A stretch of 64,000 nt of DNA from positions 38,486 through 102,485 of the forward strand of contig NZ_DAIDJE010000206.1 of NCBI RefSeq assembly GCF_027451485.1, in the 5' to 3' direction. This document shows, one piece after another, positions 42,953 to 52,513 of the stretch (the first letter of the stretch is position 1; the number at the start of each line of letters is the position of its first letter). The translations under genes were made by a program, and so were the position numbers. The notes under the pieces were generated by a model. The model searched no databases. It saw only the letters and a list, made by a program, of their open reading frames with translations, and was not told the DNA's origin. Origin of the DNA: Bradyrhizobium sp. (GTDB taxonomy: Bacteria; Pseudomonadota; Alphaproteobacteria; Rhizobiales; Xanthobacteraceae).

Positions 42953-43996
42953 TCAGGACGAACCGTCGAGCGCGTCCTTGCCAGAGACGCCGTTATCGAT
43001 CGCAGCAGCCGGGGTGGCCGGCGCCAGAACGCCGATCACTTCCTGGATCGAGGCCATGGCGCGTTCGGCCGCGCGCGCGCCGTGGGCGATCAATTCGTCG
43101 GCCCGATGAAAATCAAACCACCCAATCTGGCCGATTCGGGGTGTGATCAGGAGGTCGGGCGGGTCGCCGGCAAGGCGCGCCCGGGTAATGCGGTCCTGCA
43201 TGATGTTGAAGGCATCGACCATCACCGAGGAAATCCCCGGTCGGCCGCCGCCGCCGAAAAACTCCCGTTTGACCGCCCGTTCCGCCGAAAAGAACTTGCC
43301 AATTCCGCGTCGCGCCGGCCCGACGGGGACTTCCTTGGCAACCTCGGAAGCGCCGTGCGAATAGATCGTGGTCGAATGGGCGAAGATGTCGCTTGAGAGA
43401 TTGGCGGCAATCACGATCTCGGCGCCCAGGGCCCGCGCCGCCGAGACCGGCACCGGATTGACCAGCGCGCCGTCAACCAGCCAGCGATCGCCGATGAGGA
43501 CGGGCGCGAAGATGCCGGGCAATGCGTAGGAGGCCCGCATGGCCTCGACGATGCGGCCGTGCGTTACCCAGGTCTCATGTCCGGTCCGGACTTCGGTTGC
43601 GACCGTTGCGAATTTGAGCGGCAAATCCTCGATCAGGGTCGTGCCAAGCGAGGTCTCAAGCTCCGCGGCAAGCTTGTCACCGCCGATCAGGCCGGAGCCG
43701 TTGAGCTTGAGGTCGAGGTAGGAAAGGACATTTCGCGGCTGCAAGCCACGCGCCCATGTCTCCAGCGTGTCGAGATGACCGGCCGCGAAGGCCCCGCCGA
43801 CGACCGCTCCGATTGAGGTACCGACTACAACGTTGGGGACGATGCCGTAGGCGATCAGGGTCCGAACGATGCCGATATGGGCGAAGCCGCGCGCGGCTCC
43901 GCCACCGAGCGCAAGGCCGATAACGGGACGCCGGCCAGCCGTTTTGTCCCGGAACTGTCCGCCATTTTGGCCTCGCCCCATCCAACTATCCAACAC
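42953..43996 (-). CDS. Patatin-like phospholipase family protein
   Basis: A 347-residue lipid acyl hydrolase of the RssA/patatin group. The oxyanion loop is GGGAARGFAHIG (31-42), the nucleophile is Ser61 in GTSIG, and the catalytic Asp175 is in DGALVNP. The GTG at 43996 is preferred because AGGGAG lies nine bases upstream; the frame is open to 44062 and an ATG is at 43981. No signal peptide, so action on the inner leaflet is likely. Convergent with the CBS gene, 16 bases apart. Confidence 0.85.
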   Translation of the reverse strand: MLDSWMGRGQNGGQFRDKTAGRRPVIGLALGGGAARGFAHIGIVRTLIAYGIVPNVVVGTSIGAVVGGAFAAGHLDTLETWARGLQPRNVLSYLDLKLNGSGLIGGDKLAAELETSLGTTLIEDLPLKFATVATEVRTGHETWVTHGRIVEAMRASYALPGIFAPVLIGDRWLVDGALVNPVPVSAARALGAEIVIAANLSSDIFAHSTTIYSHGASEVAKEVPVGPARRGIGKFFSAERAVKREFFGGGGRPGISSVMVDAFNIMQDRITRARLAGDPPDLLITPRIGQIGWFDFHRADELIAHGARAAERAMASIQEVIGVLAPATPAAAIDNGVSGKDALDGSS

Positions 43997-44262
43997 GGAA
44001 GGTTCTCCCTCTTGGGGCCAATTCCAACATCCCTGCTCGCCGGGAGCGAATGTCAGGTCCACTCGATCGAGGCTATCGCCAGACGGCGGCTCCCGCCAGA
44101 ACGGCAGGCAAGCATGGTTTATGCCGGGGGCTGGGGTGAGATTGTGACAAGGCCGCGGCCAATCCTAAAAAGTAACCGGGGTGCCCCGCACCGGTTCCGT
44201 ATCTCTCCGGTCAGGCCAGTGCAGGCTTGAATTTGCCGCGTTTTCAGTGAAAACCATCAAAG

Positions 44263-45309
44263 ATGAAGCGGGGCAGGCAGGTTACCGGTGGGGCAGGGCG
44301 AGCGTGTTCGCCTCTGCCGGCCTTTGCCTTGATCTTGGGGCTGGTCGTCACCGCCCCCGTTTCGGCGCAATTGTTCAGCGACAGGCCCCCGCCGGTGCCT
44401 CCGGCGCTCGTGCCGGATGTTCCCGGCGGACCCGCAATGAATCTGGCGCCGTCCTCTGGTCCGGCCGTTCCCAACCTGCCGCCGCCCTTGAACGCGGCGC
44501 CTTCCGTCGCCGCAGTGCCGCCGGCTCCGCCCGGAAGCATTGCCCCGTCGAACCAGGCCGTGCTGGCGCTGACGGCGCGTTTCGGCAAGGACCTTCCGCT
44601 GATAACCGGCGGTCTGGTGTGGCGCATCTTCTCGGACAAGCCGGATGAAACCGGCAATGTGAAGATGATCCGCGAGGACCGGAATCCTTCGCCGAACATC
44701 GTGCTGCCGCCTGGCAACTACGTGATCCACGTCGCACTTGGCCTCGTCAGCGCCGTGCGGCCGGTGACGCTGAAGGCGGAGACCAATCGGGAATCCTTCA
44801 TCCTTCCCGCAGGCGCCCTGCGTCTCGAAGGCCGCGTGGGCAGCTCGAAGATTCCCCAGAACCAGGTTTCATTTGCGATCTACAAGGGCAGCCAGTTCGA
44901 AGGCGGCGAGCGTGCACCGCTGGTACCCAGCGTGTCTCCAGGCGACCTCGTTCTGCTTCCCGAGGGGACGTACTACATTGTTTCCAATTACGGAGACGCC
45001 AATTCCGTGGTGCGCTCGGATATTCGCGTGCAGGCCAGCAAACTGACCGATGTTACGGTTACCCATCGCGCCGCCGTCATCACGCTCAAGCTCGTCAGCG
45101 ATCACGGCGGCGAGGCCCTCGCCAATACCGCATGGTCGGTGATCACGCCGGGCGGCGACGTCGTCAAGGAATCGATCGGCGCGTTCCCGCGCGTCGTTTT
45201 GTCGGAAGGCGAATACCGCGCCATCGCCAAGAACGAGGGCAAGGTCTATGAGCGGGCTTTCAACGTCGTTAACGGCGTCGACGGTGAGGTCGAAGTGATC
45301 GCTCACTGA
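44263..45309 (+). CDS. Exported protein with three PEGA-like beta repeats, uncharacterised
   Basis: A 348-residue protein with a signal peptide (cleaved near AQ at 35), a Pro/Ala-rich linker (about 40-95) and a beta-rich body. The body holds three related units, each with L[PS]xGxY: LPPGNYVIHVA, LPEGTYYIVSN and LSEGEYRAIAK, about 95 and 80 residues apart. This resembles PEGA or carboxypeptidase-regulatory-like surface domains. It is probably periplasmic. No family name is recognised and no partner gene adjoins. Confidence 0.7.
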   Translation: MKRGRQVTGGAGRACSPLPAFALILGLVVTAPVSAQLFSDRPPPVPPALVPDVPGGPAMNLAPSSGPAVPNLPPPLNAAPSVAAVPPAPPGSIAPSNQAVLALTARFGKDLPLITGGLVWRIFSDKPDETGNVKMIREDRNPSPNIVLPPGNYVIHVALGLVSAVRPVTLKAETNRESFILPAGALRLEGRVGSSKIPQNQVSFAIYKGSQFEGGERAPLVPSVSPGDLVLLPEGTYYIVSNYGDANSVVRSDIRVQASKLTDVTVTHRAAVITLKLVSDHGGEALANTAWSVITPGGDVVKESIGAFPRVVLSEGEYRAIAKNEGKVYERAFNVVNGVDGEVEVIAH

Positions 45310-45473
45310 TGCTTGCCCGCGCTGTCATAGTCTCTAACGCGCACTAACCATCGCGCGACTTAAAACTGTCATAATTGCTGCGGCGCTTTTCTGCCGGCGG
45401 AATTTTTACATCCCTTTAAAGCGCAGGCGTCATTGCATGCGGCGTGCATTGCTCGCGCACGTTGGGAAATGTC

Positions 45474-47945
45474 ATGCTTGCTGCCAGGAAGCCGTCGGGA
45501 AAAGCCTTACCGGAGATGTTCGATGATGTCCCGGTCCTCCAGCGCAAGTGGCAGGCCGGACTTCGTCCCGGCGAGAAGCTGCCGGCCTATGAAGATGTCA
45601 TGCTCGGAAGCCTCGGACGGCTCGCCGACCATATCATCCTGCTCAAGGATGGCGAGCGCGGCCTCGAAGTTTCACGTACCGGCCGCTACGCCCAGAAGTG
45701 GCTCGGTCACGATCACCTGAATTCTCCGATCAGTCAGTTGTCGCCGGATTGCGCGACCATGCTCGCGGAAGCGGCGGCAAGCGCGCTCAACAACAGCCGC
45801 CCCTATGTTGCTGCAGCCTACTGCGTGCGCGACGGCCTGGTTAAGACCTATGACCTGCTGGCGCTGCCAACCGCCTCGCGCTGGGGCCATACATTGATTG
45901 GCGTCTATGTCAACGAGCGTGCTCCCCAGTACAATTTGCTCGATGCGATCTTCTCCGCCACCGATGAAGGCGTGCTTTCGCTTGCGGTGATCCGCGACTC
46001 GGAAGGCAGGCCATTCGACTTCCAGATCGTTCATCACAATGCGGGGGCTGCACGGCTTTTGAAAGTGCCGGCGGAGGGATTGCTGTGGCAGCGGCTGAGC
46101 GCAAAGGGAAATGTTCTGTGCTCGGGCGACGTAATTGAGCGCTTGCTTCAGGTCGTCGAAACGGGCAACGGCTATCAGTTCGAGATCGACAGCAATGATC
46201 GCAGCCTGCAACTGGGTGCGACCGCCTTCGGCGACATCCTCGCGCTGACGGTCTCCGACATCACGGCGTTGAAGCGGCGCGAGGCGTCGTTCCGACTGCT
46301 GTTCGACAACAATCCAATGCCGATGTGGGTGTTCGAACCGGCGACCGCGCGGTTTCTCAGCGTCAACGATGCGGCAGTCCAGCATTACGGCTACGCCCGC
46401 GAAAAATTCCTGGCCATGACGCTCGACGAGATCTGGCCGGAGGACGAGCGGATCAGCCATAAGGAAGCATTGGTGAACATCGGCGATTCCTATCATTCCG
46501 GCCGCAACTGGCGGCATATCAGAGCCGACGGCAGCGAGATTCATGTGCTGACCTATGGCCGCCGGGTCGCATTCAACGGCCAGGACGGCTATCTCGTGGC
46601 CATCGCCGACATCACCGAGCGTCTCAAGGCCGAGGCGCGCATCGCGTATATGGCGCATCATGACGGGCTGACGGATCTGCCCAACCGCGAGTTCTATCAG
46701 GAGCGGCTACGCCAGTCGCTGGAGGAAGCGCAAGGCTCTAACAAGCGGGTGGCAGTGCTGTGTGTCGACCTCGATCTGTTCAAGAACGTCAACGATTCCT
46801 TCGGCCATCCGATGGGCGACCGCCTGTTGCGGCTGGTCGCCGGCCGCTTGCAGTCACAGGTTCGCGGCAATCACATCGCCGCGCGTCTCGGAGGCGATGA
46901 GTTTGCATTGATTCTCGTCTCGGATCCGACGCCAAAGGAGATCAGCGACTTTTCCACCCGCCTGATCAGCGTGCTGAGCGAAAGCTACGATATTGACGGC
47001 ATCGAGGTTGTGATCGGCGCCAGCGTTGGTATTGCGCTGTCGCCGAGTGACGGCACGACGTCGGAGGAATTGATGCGTAGCGCCGACATGGCGCTGTACC
47101 GCGCCAAGTCCGACGGCGGCGGCGTCCATCGCTTCTTCGAGCGCGAAATGGACCTCCTGGCGCAAAAACGCCGCGACATGGAGGTCGATCTGCGCCGCGC
47201 CTTTGCCAACGGAGAGTTTCAACTGCATTACCAGCCGCTGGTCGACATTGGAGCCAATCGCATCAGTGGCTTCGAGGCGCTGTTGCGATGGCAGCATCCC
47301 GAGAAAGGCATGATCTCGCCGGCCGAGTTCATTCCGATCGCCGAAGATATCGGCCTGATTGTCTCGATCGGCGAATGGGTGTTGCGCGAGGCATGCACCG
47401 AAGCCGCGAAATGGCCCGGTGACGTCAAGGTTGCTGTCAACCTGTCGGCAGTGCAGTTTCGCAGCCGCAATCTGGTTCAGGCCGTGATCTCGGCGCTGGC
47501 GCATTCCGGCTTGTCGCCGCTGCGGCTTGAACTCGAAATTACGGAATCGGTGTTTCTGGCCGAAACGGAAGCCAATCTCGCCATCCTGCATCAGTTGCGC
47601 GGACTCGGCGTGCGCATCTCCATGGATGATTTCGGTACCGGTTATTCCAGTCTGAGCTACCTGCGCAGCTTTCCCTTTGACAAGATCAAGATCGACCGAT
47701 CGTTCGTCAAGGATATCGCCGAGCGGCCGGATTGCGTTGCGATCGTCCGCGCCATCTCCGGTCTGGGCCGCAGCCTCAACATCAGGACAACTGCGGAGGG
47801 CGTGGAAACGGTCGATCAGCTCGACTGGCTACGCAACGAGGGATGCGACGAGGTGCAAGGCTTTCTGTTCAGCGCTGCAAGGCCGGCGAGCGAAATCGCC
47901 GCATTGTTTTCCAGATTTGACGAGCGTGCCTCGCAGGCGGCGTGA
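45474..47945 (+). CDS. PAS-GGDEF-EAL c-di-GMP turnover protein
   Basis: An 823-residue soluble protein. The N-terminal 270 residues hold one or two PAS-like sensory regions, a canonical PAS covers about 275-385, GGDEF about 395-555 and EAL about 565-815. The GGDEF motif is intact (LGGDEF). The inhibitory site five residues before it reads RGNH rather than RxxD, so product inhibition may be lost. The EAL domain keeps EALLRW, DDFGTGYSSL, KIDRSFV and AEGVET, so phosphodiesterase activity is expected. No membrane helix is seen. Net activity cannot be predicted. Confidence 0.9.
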   Translation: MLAARKPSGKALPEMFDDVPVLQRKWQAGLRPGEKLPAYEDVMLGSLGRLADHIILLKDGERGLEVSRTGRYAQKWLGHDHLNSPISQLSPDCATMLAEAAASALNNSRPYVAAAYCVRDGLVKTYDLLALPTASRWGHTLIGVYVNERAPQYNLLDAIFSATDEGVLSLAVIRDSEGRPFDFQIVHHNAGAARLLKVPAEGLLWQRLSAKGNVLCSGDVIERLLQVVETGNGYQFEIDSNDRSLQLGATAFGDILALTVSDITALKRREASFRLLFDNNPMPMWVFEPATARFLSVNDAAVQHYGYAREKFLAMTLDEIWPEDERISHKEALVNIGDSYHSGRNWRHIRADGSEIHVLTYGRRVAFNGQDGYLVAIADITERLKAEARIAYMAHHDGLTDLPNREFYQERLRQSLEEAQGSNKRVAVLCVDLDLFKNVNDSFGHPMGDRLLRLVAGRLQSQVRGNHIAARLGGDEFALILVSDPTPKEISDFSTRLISVLSESYDIDGIEVVIGASVGIALSPSDGTTSEELMRSADMALYRAKSDGGGVHRFFEREMDLLAQKRRDMEVDLRRAFANGEFQLHYQPLVDIGANRISGFEALLRWQHPEKGMISPAEFIPIAEDIGLIVSIGEWVLREACTEAAKWPGDVKVAVNLSAVQFRSRNLVQAVISALAHSGLSPLRLELEITESVFLAETEANLAILHQLRGLGVRISMDDFGTGYSSLSYLRSFPFDKIKIDRSFVKDIAERPDCVAIVRAISGLGRSLNIRTTAEGVETVDQLDWLRNEGCDEVQGFLFSAARPASEIAALFSRFDERASQAA

Positions 47946-47946
47946 T

Positions 47947-48510
47947 CTAAAACCGTGTAACGAGATCCGACAGCGCAGGACGCGGGCGGTCCTCGTTCGG
48001 TCTGGTCATTTTGCCGATATGAATGAATCCGGCAAGTTTTTCCTCCGCCTTCAACCCCAGCCTGTCGAGGACATCGCGGTCGAAAGCAAACCATCCCGTG
48101 AGCCAGCACGCGCCATAGCCGAGCGCGGTCGCGGCCGTCACGATGTTCATCGCGCTCGCGCCGGCTGACAATTCCTGCTCCCACGGCGGCACTTTGGGAT
48201 GCGGCTTTGTCAGGCTAACGACGCCGATCACGAGTGGTGCGTCGGTCAGGCGCCGTTTCTCGACCTCGATATCAGCGGGCGCGGCATTCGGATGTTTTTT
48301 CGCAAAGACGCCGGCGATGACTTCGCCCGCGCGAAGGCGCGCATCACCTTCGAAGATGATGAAGCGCCATGGCGCAAGCTTGCCGTGATCGGGCACCCTG
48401 GCGCCGATCGTCAGGATCGTTTCCAGTTCGGACGGCGAGGGGCCGGGACCGCTCATCTCACGTGGCTTGACGGAGCGGCGGGTTTTCAGGAGTTCAAGGG
48501 CGTCGGGCAT
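47947..48510 (-). CDS. Nitroreductase family protein (YdjA-like)
   Basis: A 187-residue FMN-dependent oxidoreductase, short like E. coli YdjA. The FMN-binding RRSVK (18-22) near the N-terminus, PDHGKLAPWRFIIF (about 41-54), and GYGACWLTGW near 133 are family features. Start at 48510; the frame is open to 48594 without a ribosome site. It uses NAD(P)H to reduce an unknown acceptor. Convergent with the large GGDEF-EAL gene, one base apart. Confidence 0.88.
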   Translation of the reverse strand: MPDALELLKTRRSVKPREMSGPGPSPSELETILTIGARVPDHGKLAPWRFIIFEGDARLRAGEVIAGVFAKKHPNAAPADIEVEKRRLTDAPLVIGVVSLTKPHPKVPPWEQELSAGASAMNIVTAATALGYGACWLTGWFAFDRDVLDRLGLKAEEKLAGFIHIGKMTRPNEDRPRPALSDLVTRF

Positions 48511-48682
48511 TGGAATCCGATAGATTGGGTTGCCATGCAGATATCTGCATCTGCAAGGCGGATGCAAGCCGGGTTTATTTTGGGAGCTCTCCAAATTCGT
48601 TCGCGGCCGCCTTTTTTGATTGTGCGCAAAGATCGCCCCGTCGTCTCGGCTCCGTTGCCTTCATGCTTATCGGAGGCCCGCA
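48511..48682. other. Region upstream of nitroreductase gene, no gene recognised
   Basis: Likely promoter area for the leftward nitroreductase gene. Open frames here have no credible start or composition. Confidence 0.35.
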
Positions 48683-48916
48683 ATGGCGATACCAGCAGAT
48701 CCCAAACCCGAGGTGGCCTAGAATCTTCAACCGCGACTGCGCAATCGAGCATTGAGCGGAGGCCGGATCGAACGGCCGATCGATCCCGATACGCCACAGC
48801 GTGAGCGCGAGCGACGAATTGACCGGCTGACCGAAGGTCCGCCGGAATGGTCAAGATTCGCGCCGAGCAGGCGCGAACTAGAAAAGGCGGCTAGGCGTTC
48901 GACCGTGCGCGCTTGA
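48683..48916 (+). pseudogene. Possible small gene interrupted by an in-frame stop
   Basis: An ATG at 48683 with CGGAGGCC upstream opens a frame that meets TAG at 48719-48721 after 12 codons, then stays open for 64 more codons to TGA at 48914. The downstream part is charged and protein-like (RNRALSGGRIERPIDPDT, RERERRIDRLTEGPPEWS). It overlaps the end of thrS by 26 bases. It may be a small gene broken by a nonsense mutation, or chance. No family recognised. Confidence 0.35.
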
Positions 48917-50939
48917 TGTCGGGCGGCGTCGCCTCGTCGACCAGGGCAGCGATCGCTTCCTCGGTCGCCATCACCTTCTGTCCGTCGCTGCCCAGCCGCC
49001 GCACCGAGACCGAATGCGTCTCAGCCTCCTTCTTGCCGACGACAAGGAGCGCGGGGATCTTCGCCAGCGAATGTTCGCGGACCTTGTAGTTGATCTTCTC
49101 GTTACGCAGGTCGATCTCGACGCGCAGACCGGCGCGCCGCGCGGCCGCCGCGACCACCTTGGCGTATTCGTCGCCTTCCGAGGTGATGGTAGTGACCACC
49201 GCCTGGATCGGCGCCAACCAAAGCGGAAAGTTGCCGGCGTAATGTTCGATCAGGATGCCGATGAAGCGTTCCATAGAGCCGCAGATCGCCCGATGCACCA
49301 TCACCGGTGCCTTCTTCGAGCCGTCGGCGTCGATGTAAAATGCCCCAAACCGTTCGGGCAGGTTGAAGTCAACCTGCGTGGTGCCGCATTGCCAGTCGCG
49401 GCCGATGGCGTCACGCAGCACATATTCGAACTTCGGGCCGTAGAATGCGCCTTCGCCGGGATTGATCGAGGTCTTGATGCGCTGATTGTGGCTGTTCGCC
49501 TCGATCTCGCTCAAGACTGTTGCCATTACGCGTTCGGCATGGTCCCACATTTGATCGGTGCCGACCCGCTTTTCGGGACGGGTCGAAAGCTTGACGGTGA
49601 GTTCACCCTCGAAGCCGAAGTCGGCGTAGGTCGACAGGATCAGCTCGTTGATCTTGAGGCATTCCTCCGCGAGCTGCGCCTCGGTGCAGAATACATGCGC
49701 ATCGTCCTGCGTGAAGCCCCGCACGCGCATCAGGCCGTGCATGGCCCCTGAAGCCTCATAGCGGTGCACGACGCCGAATTCCGCCAGCCGCAAGGGCAGA
49801 TCTCTATAACTCTTCAGGCCATGCTTGAAGATCTGCACGTGGCCGGGGCAATTCATCGGCTTCAGCGCAAACCAGCGCTTGTCCTCGGCCTCGTCGCCGG
49901 CGGATTGCGCGGCGAACATGTTCTCGCGGTACCAGTCCCAGTGGCCGGACGTCTCCCACAACACCTTGTCGAGGATTTGCGGCGCATTGACCTCGCTGTA
50001 ATCGCCGGTGAGCCGGCGGCGCATGTAGGCGATCAGCGCCTGGAAAATCGTCCAGCCCTTGGGGTGCCAGAACACCACGCCCGGACCTTCTTCCTGGAAG
50101 TGGAACAGATCGAGTTCACGCCCCAACTTGCGGTGATCGCGCTTCTCGGCTTCCTCGATCTGCTTCAGATAAGCGTCGAGGTCCTCCTGCCTGGCAAACG
50201 CCGTGCCGTAGATGCGAGTCAGCATCGGATTGTTGGAATCGCCGCGCCAGTAAGCGCCGGCCACCTTCATCAGTTTGAATGCGTTTCCGATCTTGCCGGT
50301 CGAGGTCATGTGCGGGCCGCGGCACAGGTCGAACCAGTCGCCCTGGAAATAGATCTTGATCGGCTCGTCGCCCGGGATGGCGTCGACCAGTTCGACCTTG
50401 AAATTCTCGCCCTTGTCGCGGAACACCTGCTTGGTTTTCTCGCGGTCCCAGACCTCCTTGGTGAATGGTTTGTCGCGGGCGACGATCTCGCGCATCTTCT
50501 TCTCGATCGCCGCGAAATCCTCCGGCGTGAACGGCTCGTTTCGGAAGAAATCGTAGTAGAAGCCGTTTTCGATCACGGGTCCGATCGTCACCTGCGTACC
50601 CGGCCACAGCGACTGCACGGCTTCGGCGAGCACGTGCGCGGCGTCGTGGCGGATCAGTTCGAGTGCGCGTGGATCTTCGCGCGAGATCAGCTCGATCTTT
50701 GCGTCGTTCTCGATTCCGTCGTTGAGATCGGCCAGGCGGCCATCCAGTGCCATCGCCACGGTACGCTTGGCAAGTGAGGGCGAGATGCCCTTTGCAATGT
50801 CCATCCCTGTCGTGCTCTTGGGATAGTCGCGCTTGGCTCCGTCGGGGAAGGTGAGGGTGACTTTTTGCACGGGCTCGGCCGGCTTCAAGTTGGTAATGCT
50901 GTACTGGAATCCCGACGCGGGGGCGTTCTTGTCCGACAT
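48891..50939 (-). CDS. thrS: Threonyl-tRNA synthetase
   Basis: Cytosolic enzyme charging tRNA-Thr. The 682-residue protein has the full domain order: TGS domain (about 25-85), editing domain with the zinc-type HxxxH (RHDAAHVLAEA, about 97-107), class II catalytic core with MNCPGHVQIF, motif 2 (VVHRYEASGAMHGLMRVRGFTQDDAH) and the C-terminal anticodon-binding domain (about 565-665). The start at 50939 has GAGGAG six bases upstream; an ATG at 50945 is too close to it. No T-box-like leader is seen. Confidence 0.96.
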   Translation of the reverse strand: MSDKNAPASGFQYSITNLKPAEPVQKVTLTFPDGAKRDYPKSTTGMDIAKGISPSLAKRTVAMALDGRLADLNDGIENDAKIELISREDPRALELIRHDAAHVLAEAVQSLWPGTQVTIGPVIENGFYYDFFRNEPFTPEDFAAIEKKMREIVARDKPFTKEVWDREKTKQVFRDKGENFKVELVDAIPGDEPIKIYFQGDWFDLCRGPHMTSTGKIGNAFKLMKVAGAYWRGDSNNPMLTRIYGTAFARQEDLDAYLKQIEEAEKRDHRKLGRELDLFHFQEEGPGVVFWHPKGWTIFQALIAYMRRRLTGDYSEVNAPQILDKVLWETSGHWDWYRENMFAAQSAGDEAEDKRWFALKPMNCPGHVQIFKHGLKSYRDLPLRLAEFGVVHRYEASGAMHGLMRVRGFTQDDAHVFCTEAQLAEECLKINELILSTYADFGFEGELTVKLSTRPEKRVGTDQMWDHAERVMATVLSEIEANSHNQRIKTSINPGEGAFYGPKFEYVLRDAIGRDWQCGTTQVDFNLPERFGAFYIDADGSKKAPVMVHRAICGSMERFIGILIEHYAGNFPLWLAPIQAVVTTITSEGDEYAKVVAAAARRAGLRVEIDLRNEKINYKVREHSLAKIPALLVVGKKEAETHSVSVRRLGSDGQKVMATEEAIAALVDEATPPDIKRARSNA

Positions 50940-51141
50940 GATCATCTCCTCAGGGCTCACTCCTGCGAACGAGCGCAGGTAAGCGGGGAACCGAAGTCGT
51001 ATAACAGCCGATTCGGGCACTGCAATCCGGCAATATCAAGAAAATCGTGCCATGCCGACAGTTCGTCCAGGGTTGGCGAAGGGCCTTGACACTGGAAGGC
51101 TGTTGGCGTTCCTCCCCGTCGCTGGAATTCCTGGGGTCTCC

Positions 51142-52392
51142 ATGACACTGCGTCCCGTCCTCGCCGCCTTGTTCGTGCTGGTATGTGGACCGGTGGCGGC
51201 GCAGCCGCTCGCGCGGCTTGCCCAGCCGGCGAGGGCCCGGGCGGCGATAACGGTCCGGCCAATACAAACACATCCCGTCGTCTTCTACGTCGCCAAGGGC
51301 GCGCCCGATTCATGCGGCAGCGGCTGCGACACCTGGATCGCGATCGAGGGCCAGATCGATGGCGGCGCAGCCGCGCGGTTTCGCAGATTTTTCCAGCCGC
51401 TCAGGAATCGCAACCTGCCAATCTACATCACCTCGCCCGGCGGCAACCTCGATCAGGCGCTCGCGATGGGGACGTTCCTCCATGCAAAGCCAGCAGTCGT
51501 GCGGGTGGCGCGCACGGTCGTGAAGGAGTGCGGGTTCGAGGCGCAGGACAGCGACGTCTGTCTCAAGCTCAAACAATCCGGCCGCGAACTAACCGGCGAT
51601 CTCTGGACCCGTAATGCCATCTGCAATTCGGCCTGTCCCTATTTCCTGCTCGGCGCGTCCACGCGCGAGATTGCGCCCGACGCCTCGCTTGGGGTGCATT
51701 CGGCGAAAGTCATCACGCAGTTCGTTGGGGTCGTGCCGACGCCGGCGATGCTCGCCGCGGCAGCCCGGCGCGGCCAGGAGCGCTCCAACGGCCTGCTGGC
51801 GAACTATTTTGCGCGGGTGGGCGCCGATGCCGGGCTATTGAAGCTCGTGGGCACCGTGAAATTCGAGGACGTGCACGTGTTGACCCGCGAAGAAATCATC
51901 CGTTTCGGAATCGATCGGCGTGAGCATGTCGAGACGCCGTGGCATTTCGAGAACGGCGGACGCAGTATGGTCGACAAGGTCGCCTCCGAGAAGGTCGAAG
52001 GCGCCAGCTCGTATCGGCTGCTGCAGTGGCGGTTGATCTGCTCGAGCGCCGAGCAGTTCGAACTCGACCTCCAGCGGCCAGCCGCAAAGTCGGTCTTTCC
52101 CGCCGTGGCTATCACCGATTCAGCCGCCGCGCCGCTTTATTTTACGCAGATCACCGCACAGGCGGGCGGGGCTGAGTTCTGGGGCGTGCGCATGAAGCGT
52201 GCAGCCCTCGACGAACTGGCTGCGGAGCCGCAATTTGAGTTCATCGAATCGTCGGAGACGCCGGACGGGCGGCAAGCCACGCAAACGGCGCTGTCAACCG
52301 AGGGCCTTTCCCGCGCCCTTGATAGCCTGCTGCCAACCTGCCCGCCGGCCAAAGCAGTAACCGTCAGCACCCGTGATGCAGCCGAAAAATAG
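51142..52392 (+). CDS. Exported ClpP-fold protein (COG3904-like), uncharacterised
   Basis: A 416-residue protein with a signal peptide (ending VAAQ at 21). A ClpP/crotonase-like core follows: YITSPGGNLDQALAMG (95-110), then CNSAC at 161-165 with Ser163 at the nucleophile position and His186 in LGVHS, giving a Ser-His pair as in signal peptide peptidase A or SDH proteases. The serine is flanked by two cysteines. The C-terminal 200 residues match nothing I recognise. The start at 51142 fits the signal peptide; the frame is open to 51052. A shorter paralogue lies at 58554-59456. Confidence 0.7.
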   Translation: MTLRPVLAALFVLVCGPVAAQPLARLAQPARARAAITVRPIQTHPVVFYVAKGAPDSCGSGCDTWIAIEGQIDGGAAARFRRFFQPLRNRNLPIYITSPGGNLDQALAMGTFLHAKPAVVRVARTVVKECGFEAQDSDVCLKLKQSGRELTGDLWTRNAICNSACPYFLLGASTREIAPDASLGVHSAKVITQFVGVVPTPAMLAAAARRGQERSNGLLANYFARVGADAGLLKLVGTVKFEDVHVLTREEIIRFGIDRREHVETPWHFENGGRSMVDKVASEKVEGASSYRLLQWRLICSSAEQFELDLQRPAAKSVFPAVAITDSAAAPLYFTQITAQAGGAEFWGVRMKRAALDELAAEPQFEFIESSETPDGRQATQTALSTEGLSRALDSLLPTCPPAKAVTVSTRDAAEK

Positions 52393-52513
52393 CGTCGGCT
52401 GAACGTCTTTCTGTCATGTATCGCACGATTTTCTTTCATGCACACAGAGCGGCGTCCAAACAAGTCGCATCGCGGCCTTCCCATCGCGAAACGGGAAGGT
52501 TAGATGCGGCTGC

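Noticed and set aside
50940..51141. T-box or other leader upstream of thrS
   Set aside because: No T-box signature or stable antiterminator is visible, and such leaders are not expected in this group.
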